A stretch of DNA of 64,000 nucleotides from Synechococcus sp. HK05 (GCF_019104765.1 NZ_JAHRXJ010000007.1:24670-88669); one strand, 5' to 3'. Positions 17,852 to 28,891 are shown, counted from the stretch's first letter. Made by a program: numbers and translations. The notes: generated by a model from the sequence alone, not told the origin.

Positions 17852-18315
17852 GCGGCCTGGGCGAGCACCGAAGCCAGCGGCTGCCAGCGCAGGGACCGGG
17901 CACCACCCAGCTCCACCACGATCTTCAGGCGCGGTTCACGGCGGGTGAGCTCAAGCAGGGCGGCCAGTTCGGCCTGGGAGAGCACCTGGCCTTCCAGCAG
18001 CCAAAGCAGCACCGGCGCGTTGCCATCAAAGAGGTGGCCGAGCTGGGGGGCGGCCATCTGCACCTCACCCACCGCTGCGCCACGACCCACACTTTGGTGG
18101 CCGAGGTGGGGCGGGCGCACACCGTGTTGCTGCAGCAGGAAGGCTTCTGGATCCCCCAGCCCCCGAGCTGAGGTGATCTGGGCTCGGTAGCCCGCGGCGC
18201 GCATACGGCGCAGCAGGCGCGTTTCGGCTCCACCTTCTAAAGGTGCGTAGAGGGCGAGAGCGCCAGCCCGCTCCAGCTCCTGGCGGAATCCGCGGCCGGT
18301 GAGCAGCAGGGGCAT
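17848..18315 (-). CDS. ndhN: NAD(P)H-quinone oxidoreductase subunit N
   Basis: This is a peripheral subunit of the cyanobacterial NDH-1 complex, about 155 aa. It begins [18 protein letters not shown], the typical NdhN start, so ATG 18315 is used although the frame is open farther upstream. It shares a four-base stop/start overlap with ldpA. It is divergent from the ribosomal cluster, with 407 nt between the two start codons. Confidence 0.93.
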   Translation of the reverse strand: MPLLLTGRGFRQELERAGALALYAPLEGGAETRLLRRMRAAGYRAQITSARGLGDPEAFLLQQHGVRPPHLGHQSVGRGAAVGEVQMAAPQLGHLFDGNAPVLLWLLEGQVLSQAELAALLELTRREPRLKIVVELGGARSLRWQPLASVLAQAA

Positions 18316-18722
18316 GGGCTGAGCGGGATGTTGGGGGCGAGTCTGGCAGGACACCGCCGGGCCATGGGGTGTCGGTCGGTGAGATACCATGTTCGCTTGT
18401 GCAATTGCAACTGTGCCCGTCCGCTAGCCGGGCCTCCAGCGCACTGCACAAAGGTCGCCAGTGGTGGCGGCCTTCCCGGGCCTGTGTGGCTCTCTTGAGT
18501 CACCGGGAAACTGCTGAATCTGATGACCGGCTCCTTCACGGGTTCCGCTCGTCCCAGCAAGTCCCAGCCCCCGCTGTTTCGACGCTGCTAGCCCAACCGA
18601 ATCTGCGTGCTGCTCCCCGGATCACTCCGGAAGCGGCCCATCCGATACGGCCCCACGGCGCAACCCGATTCAGCCACGCCACTCCAGAGGAGTGGTGGTC
18701 CTGCTGGCGTTTCTCCCTCCAT
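18316..18722 (+). promoter_or_regulatory. Divergent ndhN / rplC upstream region
   Basis: This 407-nt stretch has no gene and must hold promoters for the ndhN operon (minus) and the ribosomal operon (plus). A perfect 10-bp palindrome TGCAATTGCA lies at 18400-18409. A hairpin CCACTCC-AGA-GGAGTGG lies at about 18678-18694, roughly 30 nt before rplC. The long leader could carry ribosomal-protein feedback control, but I recognise no known motif. Confidence 0.4.
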
Positions 18723-19370
18723 ATGTCCATCGGCATTCTTGGGAAGAAACTGGGCATGTCCCAGTTCTTCGACGACGAAGGCAGATCCATCCCGGTCACC
18801 GTGATCGAGGCGGGTCCCTGCCGGATTACCCAACTCAAAACCGACAGCACCGACGGCTACACCGCCGTTCAGCTGGGCTTCGGTGACATCCGCGAGAAGC
18901 TCGTCAACAAGCCGGCCAAGGGTCACCTGGCCAAGTCCGGCAGCGAGCCTCTGCGCCACCTGAAGGAATACCGCGTCGATTCCGTCGACGGTCTGGAGCT
19001 CGGTAGCGCAATCACCGTGGCCGCCTTTGAGGCGGGCCAGAAGGTCGATGTGAGCGGCGACACCATTGGTCGTGGTTTCGCTGGTTATCAGAAGCGTCAC
19101 GGCTTCAGCCGCGGCCCCATGACCCACGGTTCGAAGAACCACCGCGAACCGGGTTCCACCGGCGCCGGCACCACCCCGGGCCGCGTCTACCCCGGTAAGC
19201 GCATGGCTGGTCGCTACGGCGGCAAGCAAATCACCACCCGCGGCCTCGTGATCCTGAAAGTGGATGCCGAGCGCAACCTGCTCGTGGTGAAGGGCTCGGT
19301 GCCCGGTAAGCCCGGCGCCCTGCTGAACATCCTCCCCGCCAAGCGGGTGGGCGCTAAAGCCGCGAACTGA
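18723..19370 (+). CDS. rplC: 50S ribosomal protein L3
   Basis: The 215-aa protein begins [20 protein letters not shown]. It has the L3 core [30 protein letters not shown], shown here only in part of its length. The frame is open upstream, but ATG 18723 gives the canonical N-terminus. It is first in the cluster; rpsJ is not adjacent, as is usual in cyanobacteria. Confidence 0.98.
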   Translation: MSIGILGKKLGMSQFFDDEGRSIPVTVIEAGPCRITQLKTDSTDGYTAVQLGFGDIREKLVNKPAKGHLAKSGSEPLRHLKEYRVDSVDGLELGSAITVAAFEAGQKVDVSGDTIGRGFAGYQKRHGFSRGPMTHGSKNHREPGSTGAGTTPGRVYPGKRMAGRYGGKQITTRGLVILKVDAERNLLVVKGSVPGKPGALLNILPAKRVGAKAAN

Positions 19371-19381
19371 GGAGGACAGAG

Positions 19382-20017
19382 ATGGCTAACTGTGTTGTTC
19401 GCGATTGGCAGGGCAAGGAGGCCGGCAAGGCCAGCCTTGAGCTGAAGGTCGCCAAGGAAACGTCCGCCAAGGATCTGGTACACCGCGCTGTGGTGCGTCA
19501 GCTGGCCCACGCCCGTCAGGGCACGGCCAGCACCCTCACCCGCGCTGAGGTGGCCGGCGGTGGTCGCAAGCCCTACAAGCAGAAGGGCACCGGTCGCGCC
19601 CGTCAGGGTTCGATCCGCACCCCCCTGCGTCCCGGTGGTGGCGTGGTGTTCGGGCCCAAGCCCCGCACCTACAACCTGGCGATGAATCGTAAGGAGCGTC
19701 GCCTCGCCCTGCGCACCGCCCTGATGAGCCGCGCTGCGGACATCACCGTGGTGAAGGGTTTCGCCGCTGGTCTGGACACCCCCAAGACCAAGGAGATCAC
19801 CGCAGCCCTGAGCCGCTTCGGCATCGCCGATGGCGCCAAGGTGCTGCTGGTGCTGGATGCCCCCAGCGAGGTGGTGCGCCGCTCGGTGCGCAACCTTGAA
19901 AAGGTGAAGCTGATCGCCGCTGATCAGCTCAACGTGTTCGATCTGCTCCACGCCAACGCCCTGGTGGTGAGCGAGGAAGCGCTCGCGAAGATTCAGGAGG
20001 TCTACGGCGATGACTGA
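19382..20017 (+). CDS. rplD: 50S ribosomal protein L4
   Basis: The 211-aa protein has the extended loop [20 protein letters not shown] that threads the exit tunnel. A good AGGAGG-like RBS lies upstream (gaggaggacagag). Its last codons overlap the rplW start by 8 nt. In enterobacteria L4 represses its own operon; whether that holds here is unknown. Confidence 0.98.
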   Translation: MANCVVRDWQGKEAGKASLELKVAKETSAKDLVHRAVVRQLAHARQGTASTLTRAEVAGGGRKPYKQKGTGRARQGSIRTPLRPGGGVVFGPKPRTYNLAMNRKERRLALRTALMSRAADITVVKGFAAGLDTPKTKEITAALSRFGIADGAKVLLVLDAPSEVVRRSVRNLEKVKLIAADQLNVFDLLHANALVVSEEALAKIQEVYGDD

Positions 20018-20312
20018 ACGCTTTAAAGGTCGTCTGGCGGATGTGATCCGCCGGCCGCTGATCACCGAGAAGGCCACCCGGGCCATCGAGCAGAACCAGT
20101 ACACCTTCGAGGTGGACCATCGGGCGGCCAAGCCCGACATCAAGGCCGCCGTCGAGCAGCTGTTCGACGTCAAGGTCGTCGGCGTCAGCACCATGAATCC
20201 CCCGCGCCGCACCCGTCGCGTGGGCCGTTTCGCCGGCAAGCGTGCCCAGGTGAAGAAGGCCGTGGTGCGCCTGGCCGATGGCAACGCCATCCAGCTCTTC
20301 CCTGAAGCCTGA
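20010..20312 (+). CDS. rplW: 50S ribosomal protein L23
   Basis: The 100-aa protein has [16 protein letters not shown] at the N-terminus, and [19 protein letters not shown] forms the rRNA-binding loop. L23 sits at the exit-tunnel rim, where trigger factor and SRP dock. The start overlaps rplD, indicating coupled translation. Confidence 0.98.
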   Translation: MTERFKGRLADVIRRPLITEKATRAIEQNQYTFEVDHRAAKPDIKAAVEQLFDVKVVGVSTMNPPRRTRRVGRFAGKRAQVKKAVVRLADGNAIQLFPEA

Positions 20313-20327
20313 GGGGTTTAACGAATC

Positions 20328-21191
20328 ATGGGAATCCGTAAGTACCGCCCCATCACCCCCGGCACCCGCACCCGTGTCGCCAGCGACTTCGCTGAAGTCA
20401 CCGGCCGCGGGCGCGAGCGGGGCCTGGTGGTGGCCAAGCACCAGCGCAAGGGCCGCAACAACCGCGGCGTGATCACCTGCCGCCACCGTGGCGGTGGCCA
20501 CAAGCGCCTTTATCGCGTCGTTGATTTCCGTCGCGACAAGCACGGCGTGGTCGCCAAGGTGGCCGCGATCCACTACGACCCGCACCGCAACGCCCGCCTG
20601 GCGCTGCTCTTCTACGCCGATGGCGAGAAGCGCTACATCCTGGCTCCGGCCGGTGTAGCGGTGGGCTCCACCGTGGTGTCGGGCCCTGAGGCTCCGATCG
20701 AGAACGGCAACGCGCTGCCTCTCTCCGCCATCCCCCTCGGCTCCAGCGTTCACTGCGTTGAGCTGTACGCCGGTCGCGGCGGCCAGATGGTGCGCACCGC
20801 CGGTGCCAGTGCCCAGGTGATGGCCAAGGAAGGCGATTACGTCGCCCTCAAGCTGCCCTCCACCGAGGTGCGCCTGGTGCGCCGTGAGTGCTACGCCACC
20901 CTCGGCGAAGTGGGTAACTCCGAAGTGCGCAACACCAGCCTGGGTAAGGCCGGTCGTCGTCGCTGGCTCGGTCGTCGCCCTCAGGTGCGAGGCAGCGTGA
21001 TGAACCCCTGCGATCACCCCCACGGTGGTGGCGAGGGCCGCGCTCCGATCGGCCGCTCCGGCCCTGTCACCCCCTGGGGCAAACCGGCCCTGGGTCTCAA
21101 GACCCGCAAGCGGAACAAACCCAGCAATCGGTTTGTGCTCCGGAAACGTCGTCGCACCTCCAAGCGGAGCCGCGGCGGACGCGATTCGTGA
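20328..21191 (+). CDS. rplB: 50S ribosomal protein L2
   Basis: The 287-aa protein has [19 protein letters not shown], including the conserved His near the peptidyl-transferase centre. The basic C-terminus ([13 protein letters not shown]) is typical. It follows rplW by 15 nt. Confidence 0.98.
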   Translation: MGIRKYRPITPGTRTRVASDFAEVTGRGRERGLVVAKHQRKGRNNRGVITCRHRGGGHKRLYRVVDFRRDKHGVVAKVAAIHYDPHRNARLALLFYADGEKRYILAPAGVAVGSTVVSGPEAPIENGNALPLSAIPLGSSVHCVELYAGRGGQMVRTAGASAQVMAKEGDYVALKLPSTEVRLVRRECYATLGEVGNSEVRNTSLGKAGRRRWLGRRPQVRGSVMNPCDHPHGGGEGRAPIGRSGPVTPWGKPALGLKTRKRNKPSNRFVLRKRRRTSKRSRGGRDS

Positions 21192-21226
21192 TCCAACTCA
21201 CCGCTTTGCTGTTCGTTTAAACCGCT

Positions 21227-21502
21227 ATGGGACGCTCTCTCAAAAAAGGTCCGTTTATTGCCGACAGCCTTCTGCGGAAGGTTGAAAAGCAGAACGCGGC
21301 CGGTGACAAGTCCGTGATCAAGACCTGGTCGCGCGCTTCCACCATCCTGCCGATGATGATCGGCCACACGATTGCCGTTCACAACGGCAAGGCTCACGTG
21401 CCCGTCTACGTGACGGAGCAGATGGTGGGCCACAAGCTCGGGGAATTTGCGCCGACGCGCAACTTCCGCGGCCACATCAAGGACAAGAAAGGAGGCCGCT
21501 GA
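21227..21502 (+). CDS. rpsS: 30S ribosomal protein S19
   Basis: The 91-aa protein begins [20 protein letters not shown] and has [23 protein letters not shown], the classic S19 sequence. It ends DKKGGR four bases before rplV. Confidence 0.98.
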   Translation: MGRSLKKGPFIADSLLRKVEKQNAAGDKSVIKTWSRASTILPMMIGHTIAVHNGKAHVPVYVTEQMVGHKLGEFAPTRNFRGHIKDKKGGR

Positions 21503-21506
21503 GGAC

Positions 21507-21860
21507 ATGGCAAACACCTCATCCACCACTGCCCAGGCCCACGGCCGTTTCATTCGGGGCTCTGCCTCGAAGGTGCGCCGGGTGCTCGATCAGATCCGTG
21601 GTCGCAGCTATCGCGACGCGCTGATCATGCTCGAGTTCATGCCCTACCGCTCCACCGGCCCGATCACCAAGGTGCTGCGCAGTGCGGTGGCCAATGCCGA
21701 GCACAACCTGGGTCTCGATCCTTCTTCACTCGTGATCGCTTCCGCCACGGCGGACATGGGTCCGGTGATGAAGCGCTATCGCCCCCGCGCCCAGGGTCGC
21801 GCCTACGCGATCCAGAAAAAGACCTGCCACATCAGCATTGCTGTGGCTCCTGCCGCCTGA
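21507..21860 (+). CDS. rplV: 50S ribosomal protein L22
   Basis: The 117-aa protein begins [20 protein letters not shown]. The hairpin [21 protein letters not shown] lines the exit tunnel. ATG 21507 is chosen over an upstream in-frame ATG at 21447 that lies inside rpsS. Confidence 0.97.
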   Translation: MANTSSTTAQAHGRFIRGSASKVRRVLDQIRGRSYRDALIMLEFMPYRSTGPITKVLRSAVANAEHNLGLDPSSLVIASATADMGPVMKRYRPRAQGRAYAIQKKTCHISIAVAPAA

Positions 21861-21879
21861 CCCCCGAGGACACCGACCG

Positions 21880-22608
21880 ATGGGACACAAGATCCATCCA
21901 ACCGGACTGCGCCTGGGGATCACCCAGGAGCACCGGTCCCGCTGGTATGCCCCCAGCAAGACCTATCCGACCCTTCTTCAAGAAGACGATCGGATCCGCA
22001 AGTTCATCCACAAGAAGTACGGCGCCGCTGGCATCAGCGACGTGGTGATCGCCCGCAAGGCTGATCAGCTCGAAGTGGAACTCAAAACCGCCCGCCCCGG
22101 CGTGCTCGTTGGCCGTCAGGGCAGCGGCATCGAGGAGCTGCGCAGCGGCATCCAGAAAACCATTGGTGATTCCGCCCGTCAGGTGCGGATCAACGTGGTG
22201 GAAGTGGAGCGCGTCGACGCCGACGCCTACCTGCTGGCTGAGTACATCGCCCAGCAACTGGAGAAGCGCGTGGCCTTCCGCCGCGTGATGCGCATGGCCA
22301 TCCAGCGCGCCCAGCGCGCTGGCGTGCTCGGCCTCAAGATCCAGGTGAGCGGCCGCCTCAACGGCGCCGAGATCGCTCGGACCGAGTGGACCCGCGAAGG
22401 CCGCGTGCCCCTGCACACCCTCCGCGCCGACATCGATTACGCCACCAAGGTGGCCACCACCACCTACGGGGTGCTGGGAATCAAGGTGTGGGTGTTCAAG
22501 GGCGAAGTGCTGCCCGGCAACAAGGACAAGGTGCCCGTGGGTGCAGCGCCGAAGCGCCGCGCCAGCCGCCGGCCCCAACAGTTCGAAGACCGTTCGAACG
22601 AAGAGTGA
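21880..22608 (+). CDS. rpsC: 30S ribosomal protein S3
   Basis: The 242-aa protein begins [20 protein letters not shown]. The KH-domain motif is [15 protein letters not shown], and the C-terminal domain has [13 protein letters not shown]. The C-terminal tail is basic. The frame is open upstream into rplV; ATG 21880 is canonical. Confidence 0.98.
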   Translation: MGHKIHPTGLRLGITQEHRSRWYAPSKTYPTLLQEDDRIRKFIHKKYGAAGISDVVIARKADQLEVELKTARPGVLVGRQGSGIEELRSGIQKTIGDSARQVRINVVEVERVDADAYLLAEYIAQQLEKRVAFRRVMRMAIQRAQRAGVLGLKIQVSGRLNGAEIARTEWTREGRVPLHTLRADIDYATKVATTTYGVLGIKVWVFKGEVLPGNKDKVPVGAAPKRRASRRPQQFEDRSNEE

Positions 22609-22624
22609 TCAGGAGGCCTGAACC

Positions 22625-23086
22625 ATGCTGAGTCCAAGACGCGTCAAATTCCGTAAGCAGCAGCGCGGCCGCATGCGCGGTGTCGCCACCCGTGGCAACA
22701 CCATCGCCTTCGGTGAGTTCGCTCTGCAGGCCCAGGAGTGCGGGTGGATCACCTCCCGTCAGATTGAGGCCAGCCGCCGTGCCATGACCCGCTACGTGAA
22801 GCGGGGCGGAAAGATCTGGATCCGGATCTTCCCCGACAAGCCGGTGACCATGCGCCCCGCTGAAACCCGTATGGGTTCCGGTAAGGGCAACCCCGAGTTC
22901 TGGGTGGCCGTGATCAAGCCCGGTCGCATCCTGTTCGAGATGGGCGGTGCCGACATCACCCCCGAGATCGCCAAGGAAGCCATGCGCCTGGCGCAGTACA
23001 AGCTGCCCGTGAAGACCAAGTTCCTGACCCTCGCGGATCAGGACGCTGCCCAGGCTGCCGAAGCGGCCACCACCGTGGAGTCCTGA
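22625..23086 (+). CDS. rplP: 50S ribosomal protein L16
   Basis: The 153-aa protein begins [19 protein letters not shown] and has [15 protein letters not shown] and [14 protein letters not shown]. It carries a C-terminal Ala/Glu-rich tail of about 15 residues beyond the core. Confidence 0.98.
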   Translation: MLSPRRVKFRKQQRGRMRGVATRGNTIAFGEFALQAQECGWITSRQIEASRRAMTRYVKRGGKIWIRIFPDKPVTMRPAETRMGSGKGNPEFWVAVIKPGRILFEMGGADITPEIAKEAMRLAQYKLPVKTKFLTLADQDAAQAAEAATTVES

Positions 23087-23088
23087 CC

Positions 23089-23298
23089 ATGGCCCGTCCC
23101 GACATCGCCGAGGTGCGCAAGCTTTCCGACGGCGACATCACCACCCAGATCGACGACACCCGTCGCGAGCTGTTCACCCTTCGCTTTGAGCAGGCCACCC
23201 GCCGTCTCGAGCAACCGCACCGCTTCAAGGCCGCCCGCATCAAGCTGGCCCAGCTGCTGACGGTGCAAACGGAGCGCCAGCGCTCCGCCGCTTCCTGA
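23089..23298 (+). CDS. rpmC: 50S ribosomal protein L29
   Basis: This is a 69-aa two-helix protein with [22 protein letters not shown]. It starts two bases after the rplP stop. Confidence 0.96.
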   Translation: MARPDIAEVRKLSDGDITTQIDDTRRELFTLRFEQATRRLEQPHRFKAARIKLAQLLTVQTERQRSAAS

Positions 23299-23315
23299 TC
23301 CCCTACGTAACCGTT

Positions 23316-23567
23316 ATGGCAACCAAGGAAAGGGTCGGCACCGTCGTCAGCGACAAGATGGACAAGACCGTGGTGGTGGCGGTGGAAAACCGCTTCCCTC
23401 ACCCCATCTATCAAAAGACGGTGAGCCGCACCAAGCGCTACAAGGCGCACGACGAGGAGAACACCTGCAAGGTGGGTGACCGCGTCCGCATCACCGAGAC
23501 CCGTCCCCTCAGCCGCACCAAGCGCTGGGCCGTGGCCGAGGTGCTGAACAAAAGCAGCGCCAGCTGA
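23316..23567 (+). CDS. rpsQ: 30S ribosomal protein S17
   Basis: The 83-aa OB-fold protein has [21 protein letters not shown] and [19 protein letters not shown], the S17 signature. Confidence 0.98.
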   Translation: MATKERVGTVVSDKMDKTVVVAVENRFPHPIYQKTVSRTKRYKAHDEENTCKVGDRVRITETRPLSRTKRWAVAEVLNKSSAS

Positions 23568-23579
23568 GGAGATCTCCCG

Positions 23580-23945
23580 ATGATTCAACAGGAAACATTC
23601 CTCAACGTCGCTGATAACAGCGGCGCCAAGCGCATCCAGTGCATCCGTGTGCTGGGCACCAACCGTCGCTACGCCCACGTGGGCGATGTGATCGTGGCCG
23701 CCGTCAAAGACGCCATGCCCAACATGGGCGTGAAGAAGTCGGATGTGGTGAAGGCCGTGGTGGTCCGCACCAAGGCCACCCTGCGTCGCGTCAACGGCAA
23801 CTCGATCCGCTTTGACGACAACGCTGCCGTGATCCTCGGCACTGACAACAACCCCAAGGGCACCCGCGTCTTCGGTCCTGTGGCACGCGAACTGCGCGAC
23901 CGCAACTTCACCAAGATCGTGTCCCTCGCTCCGGAGGTGATCTGA
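23580..23945 (+). CDS. rplN: 50S ribosomal protein L14
   Basis: The 121-aa protein begins [20 protein letters not shown]. It contains [22 protein letters not shown] and ends [14 protein letters not shown]...[10 protein letters not shown], all typical of L14. Confidence 0.98.
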   Translation: MIQQETFLNVADNSGAKRIQCIRVLGTNRRYAHVGDVIVAAVKDAMPNMGVKKSDVVKAVVVRTKATLRRVNGNSIRFDDNAAVILGTDNNPKGTRVFGPVARELRDRNFTKIVSLAPEVI

Positions 23946-23946
23946 G

Positions 23947-24303
23947 ATGGCGACTGCCACCCCTAAAGCCAAGGCTCAGGTGCGCACCAAGATGCGCATC
24001 AAAAAGGGCGACACCGTGCAGGTGATCAGCGGTAAGGACAAGGGCAAGACCGGTGAGGTCCTGCGCACCCTTCCCTACGAGAACCGCGTGGTGGTGCAGG
24101 GTGTGAACCTGCGCACCCGCCACGTCAAGCCCACCCAGGAGGGCGAGACCGGCCGCATCGTCACCGAGGAAGCGTCCCTGCACGCGTCCAACGTGATGCT
24201 CTATTCCACCGACAAAAAGGTGGCCAGCCGCGTGGAAATCGTGGTGGAGAAAGACGGCACCAAGAAGCGCCGCCTCAAGAAAACCGGCGAGATCCTCGAC
24301 TGA
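23947..24303 (+). CDS. rplX: 50S ribosomal protein L24
   Basis: The 118-aa protein has a KOW motif ([20 protein letters not shown]). It follows rplN by one base. Confidence 0.97.
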   Translation: MATATPKAKAQVRTKMRIKKGDTVQVISGKDKGKTGEVLRTLPYENRVVVQGVNLRTRHVKPTQEGETGRIVTEEASLHASNVMLYSTDKKVASRVEIVVEKDGTKKRRLKKTGEILD

Positions 24304-24369
24304 TCTTCCTCTCTATCAACCTTGTCCGCCTTCTGACCAAGCCCAGAAGCGCAACCCCTGTCCCCCGTC

Positions 24370-24909
24370 ATGTCCCTTAAACAGAACTATCGGGAGAAGA
24401 TCCAGCCCAAGCTGCTCAAGGATCTCAACCTCTCGAACATTCACGAAGTCCCCAAGCTGGTCAAAGTGACCGTCAACCGGGGCCTCGGTGAAGCCGCCCA
24501 GAATGCCAAGGCCCTCGAGGCCTCCATCGAGGAGCTGGCCACGATCACCGGTCAAAAGGTGAATGTGACCCGCGCCAAGAAAGCCATCGCCGGCTTCAAG
24601 ATCCGTCAGGGCATGCCGATCGGTGTGGCCGTCACCCTGCGTGGCGACCGCATGTATGCGTTCCTCGAGCGTCTGATCCATCTGGCTCTGCCGCGCATCC
24701 GCGATTTCCGCGGTGTGAGCGACAAGAGCTTTGACGGTCGGGGCAACTACACCCTTGGGGTGAAGGAGCAAATCATTTTCCCTGAGATCTCCTTCGACAA
24801 GATCGATGCCATCCGGGGCATGGACATCACCATCGTGACCACTGCCCGTAACGACGAAGAGGGCCGGGCCCTCCTCCGCGAGATGGGAATGCCGTTCCGC
24901 AGTAACTGA
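24370..24909 (+). CDS. rplE: 50S ribosomal protein L5
   Basis: This is a 179-aa 5S-rRNA-binding protein. It begins [19 protein letters not shown] and has the [21 protein letters not shown] region. The 66-nt gap before it is one of the larger ones in this part of the cluster. Confidence 0.98.
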   Translation: MSLKQNYREKIQPKLLKDLNLSNIHEVPKLVKVTVNRGLGEAAQNAKALEASIEELATITGQKVNVTRAKKAIAGFKIRQGMPIGVAVTLRGDRMYAFLERLIHLALPRIRDFRGVSDKSFDGRGNYTLGVKEQIIFPEISFDKIDAIRGMDITIVTTARNDEEGRALLREMGMPFRSN

Positions 24910-24928
24910 GCCCTCTTCGGACCCGACC

Positions 24929-25330
24929 ATGGCTAATCACGACCCGATTTCCGACATGCTCACCCGCATCCGCAATGCGAGTGAGAAACGTCACCAATCC
25001 ACCAAGGTGCCTGCATCGCGCATGGCACGCAGCATCGCCAAGGTGCTGCAGCAGGAGGGTTTCATCGCCGAGATCTCTGAAGAGGGTGAAGGCGTTGAGA
25101 AGCACCTCGTGCTCGAACTCAAGTACAGCGGCAAGCACCGTCAGCCGCTGATCCGCACCGTGCAGCGCGTCAGCAAGCCCGGTCTGCGCATCTACAAGAA
25201 CACCCGCCAGCTCCCCAAGGTGCTGGGCGGTCTCGGCGTGGCCATCATCTCCACCTCCAAAGGTGTGATGAGCGACCGCGATGCCCGCAAGCAGGGTGTC
25301 GGCGGCGAAGTGCTCGCTTACGTCTACTGA
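24929..25330 (+). CDS. rpsH: 30S ribosomal protein S8
   Basis: The 133-aa protein has [13 protein letters not shown] at the N-terminus and [20 protein letters not shown] at the C-terminus, the diagnostic S8 segment. Confidence 0.98.
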   Translation: MANHDPISDMLTRIRNASEKRHQSTKVPASRMARSIAKVLQQEGFIAEISEEGEGVEKHLVLELKYSGKHRQPLIRTVQRVSKPGLRIYKNTRQLPKVLGGLGVAIISTSKGVMSDRDARKQGVGGEVLAYVY

Positions 25331-25346
25331 TCAGGGAGGTTGATCC

Positions 25347-25886
25347 ATGTCTCGTATTGGTAAAGCGCCGATTCCCGTTCCGGGCGGCGTCACCGTCACC
25401 CTCAGCGGTCTCGACGTCAAAGTCAAAGGCCCCAAAGGTGAACTGAGCCGCACCCTCCCCGACGGTGTGACCATTGCCCAGGACGGCAGCACCCTCGTGG
25501 TGGCTCCCGCCAGCGACAACCGTCGCTCCCGTGAGCGCCATGGCCTCTGCCGCACCCTCGTCGCCAACATGGTGGAAGGGGTGAGCAAGGGCTACACCCG
25601 CAAGCTCGAGATCGTTGGTGTGGGCTACCGCGCCGCCGTTCAAGGCAAGAAGCTGGTGGTGAGCGCTGGCTATAGCCACCAGGTGGAGATGGTGCCTCCC
25701 GACGGCGTGACCTTCGCCGTGGATGGCAACACCACCGTGCTCGTCTCCGGTGCCGACAAGGAACTGGTGGGCAACGAAGCAGCCAAGGTTCGCGCCATTC
25801 GTCCGCCTGAGCCCTACAAGGGCAAGGGCATCAAGTACGAGGGTGAACGCATCCTGCGTAAGGCCGGTAAGACCGGTAAGAAATGA
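25347..25886 (+). CDS. rplF: 50S ribosomal protein L6
   Basis: The 179-aa protein has two similar domains. It begins [15 protein letters not shown] and ends with [18 protein letters not shown], the L6 C-terminal signature. Confidence 0.98.
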   Translation: MSRIGKAPIPVPGGVTVTLSGLDVKVKGPKGELSRTLPDGVTIAQDGSTLVVAPASDNRRSRERHGLCRTLVANMVEGVSKGYTRKLEIVGVGYRAAVQGKKLVVSAGYSHQVEMVPPDGVTFAVDGNTTVLVSGADKELVGNEAAKVRAIRPPEPYKGKGIKYEGERILRKAGKTGKK

Positions 25887-25918
25887 GGTCTGCCTGAGCG
25901 TCGTTACCCTGTACTGCC

Positions 25919-26284
25919 ATGTCCACACTGTCCCGCAAGCAGCAGACGCAGAAACGCCACCGGCGTCTGCGTCGCAATCTCTCCGGCACCGCCGCGCGTC
26001 CGCGCCTGGCCGTGTTCCGCTCCAACAACCACATCTACGCGCAGCTCATCGACGACGATGCGCAGAGCACCCTCTGCTCTGCCTCCACCGTCGATAAGGA
26101 GCTGCGCTCCAACGTCTCGGCTGCTGCCACCTGCGATGCTTCCGTCGCCGTTGGTCAACTGGTGGCCAAGCGTGCCCTGGCTAAGGGCATCCAACAGGTG
26201 GTCTTCGATCGAGGCGGCAACCTGTACCACGGCCGTGTCAAGGCCTTGGCTGACGCCGCCCGGGAAGCGGGCCTTCAGTTCTGA
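25919..26284 (+). CDS. rplR: 50S ribosomal protein L18
   Basis: This is a 121-aa 5S-rRNA-binding protein with [20 protein letters not shown] and [20 protein letters not shown]. The basic N-terminal tail is typical. Confidence 0.98.
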   Translation: MSTLSRKQQTQKRHRRLRRNLSGTAARPRLAVFRSNNHIYAQLIDDDAQSTLCSASTVDKELRSNVSAAATCDASVAVGQLVAKRALAKGIQQVVFDRGGNLYHGRVKALADAAREAGLQF

Positions 26285-26298
26285 TCCCTGCTCTCACC

Positions 26299-26940
26299 AT
26301 GACCGAAACCAACGACCAGATCCAGTCCAACGACATCCCGGGCGCGGCTGATGTTCCTGCAGCGGCCGAAGGCCAGCAGGAGCGCCGTGGTGGCCGGGGC
26401 GAGGGCCGGGGTGACCGCCGCGGCCGTGGCCGTGACAACCGCCGTGGCCAGGAGCGTGACTCCGAGTGGCAAGAGCGCGTGGTGCAAATCCGCCGCGTCT
26501 CCAAGACCGTGAAAGGCGGTAAGAAGATGAGCTTCCGGGCCATCGTTGTTGTCGGCAACGAGAAGGGCCAGGTGGGCGTGGGCGTCGGCAAGGCCGGCGA
26601 TGTGATCGGCGCTGTCCGTAAGGGCGTGGCCGATGGCAAGAAGCACCTGGTGAAGGTGCCCCTCACCCGTCATTCCTCGATCCCCACCCTTGGCAATGGT
26701 CGCGACGGCGCCGCCAGCGTGCTGATTCGCCCCGCTGCCCCGGGTACCGGTGTGATCGCGGGCGGTTCGATCCGCACGGTGCTGGAGCTCGCCGGCATCA
26801 AGAATGTGCTGGCCAAGCGCCTCGGCTCGAAGACCCCCCTCAACAACGCCCGCGCCGCCATGGATGCCCTGGCCGGCCTGCGCACCCACAAGGAGACCGC
26901 CAAGGAGCGTGGCATCTCCCTCGAGCAGATCTACTCCTGA
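26299..26940 (+). CDS. rpsE: 30S ribosomal protein S5 with Arg/Gly-rich N-terminal extension
   Basis: The protein has 213 aa. The S5 core starts near residue 55 ([20 protein letters not shown]) and includes the dsRNA-binding [15 protein letters not shown] and the GTGVIAGG turn. It is preceded by a low-complexity tail rich in RGG-like units ([14 protein letters not shown]), which bacterial S5 usually lacks. The ATG at 26299 is the first of the frame. Confidence 0.97.
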   Translation: MTETNDQIQSNDIPGAADVPAAAEGQQERRGGRGEGRGDRRGRGRDNRRGQERDSEWQERVVQIRRVSKTVKGGKKMSFRAIVVVGNEKGQVGVGVGKAGDVIGAVRKGVADGKKHLVKVPLTRHSSIPTLGNGRDGAASVLIRPAAPGTGVIAGGSIRTVLELAGIKNVLAKRLGSKTPLNNARAAMDALAGLRTHKETAKERGISLEQIYS

Positions 26941-26948
26941 GGATTGCC

Positions 26949-27401
26949 ATGACGTCGCTCAATCTCCAATCCCTCGCCCCCCAAAAGGGCGCCCGTCGCC
27001 GCAAGCTCCGTAAGGGTCGTGGCATCGCCGCCGGCCAAGGTGCCAGCTGCGGTTTCGGGATGCGCGGTCAGAAGTCCCGCTCGGGTCGTCCCACCCGTCC
27101 GGGCTTCGAAGGTGGTCAGATGCCTCTGTACCGCCGGGTGCCGAAGCTCAAGCACTTCACCGTGATCAACCCCAAGAACTTCACGGTGATCAACGTGGGC
27201 AAGCTGGCTGAGCTCAAGGCCGGCAGCACCGTCAACATCGACAGCCTCGTGAAAGACGGCATCGTCACCAGCCCCAAGCACCCCCTGAAGGTGCTCGGCA
27301 CCGGCGACCTCAAGGTGAAGCTCACCGTTCAGGCTGCTGCCTTCACCGCCAGCGCCCGCGAGAAGATCGAGGCTGCAGGTGGCTCCTGCGAAGTGATCTG
27401 A
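26949..27401 (+). CDS. rplO: 50S ribosomal protein L15
   Basis: The 150-aa protein has [18 protein letters not shown] and [22 protein letters not shown], the L15 Gly/Arg-rich signature. It is followed by a terminator-like hairpin before secY. Confidence 0.98.
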   Translation: MTSLNLQSLAPQKGARRRKLRKGRGIAAGQGASCGFGMRGQKSRSGRPTRPGFEGGQMPLYRRVPKLKHFTVINPKNFTVINVGKLAELKAGSTVNIDSLVKDGIVTSPKHPLKVLGTGDLKVKLTVQAAAFTASAREKIEAAGGSCEVI

Positions 27402-27441
27402 GCTTCGGCTTGGTTCTGACCCCGACCCATTAGCGTCGGTG

Positions 27442-27481
27442 CCGCCTGGCGGAGCCTCCCGGCTTCTCCAGGCGGTTTTTT
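27442..27481 (+). terminator. Terminator-like hairpin between rplO and secY
   Basis: An outer stem CCGCCTGG (27442-27449) / CCAGGCGG (27468-27475), with a weaker inner stem GAGCC/GGCTT, is followed by a run of six T. It ends 26 nt before the secY ATG. It could cut read-through from the ribosomal genes and let secY be set separately. Confidence 0.7.
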
Positions 27482-27506
27482 GTTCTCCGTTCTCCGCCCG
27501 CCCGTC

Positions 27507-28823
27507 ATGCTCGTCAGCCGGGGTCGCAACCCCAGTGCCGGTGAAATCATCACCCAGCTGATTCAGGCCAAGGATCTGCGCAACCGCGTGCTGATCACCC
27601 TTGGCTTGCTCCTGTTGGTGCGTCTGGGGATTTACATCCCCGTTCCCGGCATCGATCGGGCCGCCTTTCAGGACTTCATCGCCCGTGGCGGTCAGCTGAT
27701 CGGCTTCCTTGACATCTTCACCGGGGGTGGCATCTCCACCCTCGGGGTGTTCGGTCTGGGAATTCTTCCGTTCATCAACGCCTCGATCATCCTGCAGCTG
27801 CTCACGTCTGCGCTGCCGCAGCTGGAGGATCTGCAGAAGAACGAGGGTGAGGCGGGGCGCCGCAAGATCGCCCAGTACACCCGCTATGTGGCCTTGGGCT
27901 GGGGCATCCTCCAAAGCGTGGTGTTCGCCCTGATCCTGCGCCCCTATGCCACCGCCGGCACCTCTGAGCTGGTGTTTGTGCTGCAGACCGCCGTCGCCCT
28001 GGTGACGGGTTCGATGGTGGTGATGTGGATCAGTGAGGTGATCACCGAGCGCGGTATTGGCCAGGGCGCCTCGCTGGTGATCTACCTCAACATCGTGGCC
28101 ACCTTGCCGCGGGCGCTGGGCTCCACGATTGAGCTCGCCCAGAGCGGCGATCGCAGCACCGTGGGCGGCATCGTGGTGCTTGTGGCCGTGTTCCTGATCA
28201 CGATCGTGGGCATCGTGTGCGTGGAGGAGGGCAGCCGCCGCATCCCGATCGTGAGCGCCAAGCGTCAGGTAGGCGGTGCCAGTCTGTCTGCTCGCCAGAG
28301 CTATCTGCCCCTGAAGCTCAATGCCGGCGGCGTGATGCCAATCATTTTCGCCTCGGCTGTGGTGTTCCTGCCGCTCACCATTGCCAACATCACCAAGCAG
28401 CCCTGGCTGATCAACATCGCCGCGGCCCTCAGCCCCAACAGCGGTACACCCTGGCTGTATGCGCTGCTGTTTTTTGCGCTGATCATCGGCTTCTCGTTCT
28501 TTTACGCCACCCTCACGATCAACCCCGTGGATGTGGCCACCAACCTGAAGCGCTCCGGTGTGGCCATCCCAGGCGTGCGTCCTGGCTCGGCCACCGCTGG
28601 ATACCTCAGCGGTGTGCAAAATCGGCTCACCCTGCTGGGTGCTTTGTTCCTCGGTGCAGTGGCGATCATCCCCTCGGCGGTGGAATCGGCCACCCAGGTG
28701 AAAACCTTCCAGGGCCTCGGTGCCACCAGCCTGCTGATCCTGGTAGGCGTGGCGATCCAAACCGCCAAACAGCTTCAAACCGCTGTGATCTCCCAGCGCT
28801 ACGAGGGCATGGTGCGCCAGTGA
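27507..28823 (+). CDS. secY: Preprotein translocase subunit SecY
   Basis: This is the 438-aa channel subunit of the Sec translocon with ten transmembrane segments. Family strings include LGIYIPVPGID, FTGGGISTLGVFGLGILPFINASII, and the cytosolic loop RRIPIVSAKRQVGG. ATG 27507 is preferred to a TTG at 27480, which falls within the T-run of the upstream hairpin. Confidence 0.98.
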   Translation: MLVSRGRNPSAGEIITQLIQAKDLRNRVLITLGLLLLVRLGIYIPVPGIDRAAFQDFIARGGQLIGFLDIFTGGGISTLGVFGLGILPFINASIILQLLTSALPQLEDLQKNEGEAGRRKIAQYTRYVALGWGILQSVVFALILRPYATAGTSELVFVLQTAVALVTGSMVVMWISEVITERGIGQGASLVIYLNIVATLPRALGSTIELAQSGDRSTVGGIVVLVAVFLITIVGIVCVEEGSRRIPIVSAKRQVGGASLSARQSYLPLKLNAGGVMPIIFASAVVFLPLTIANITKQPWLINIAAALSPNSGTPWLYALLFFALIIGFSFFYATLTINPVDVATNLKRSGVAIPGVRPGSATAGYLSGVQNRLTLLGALFLGAVAIIPSAVESATQVKTFQGLGATSLLILVGVAIQTAKQLQTAVISQRYEGMVRQ

Positions 28824-28891
28824 GCGCGAGCTGAGCTCTCAGCCTTCCTTCCTGTTTTTCCCCTTCCCGTTCCGTCGTTCGCCGTTCTGTC

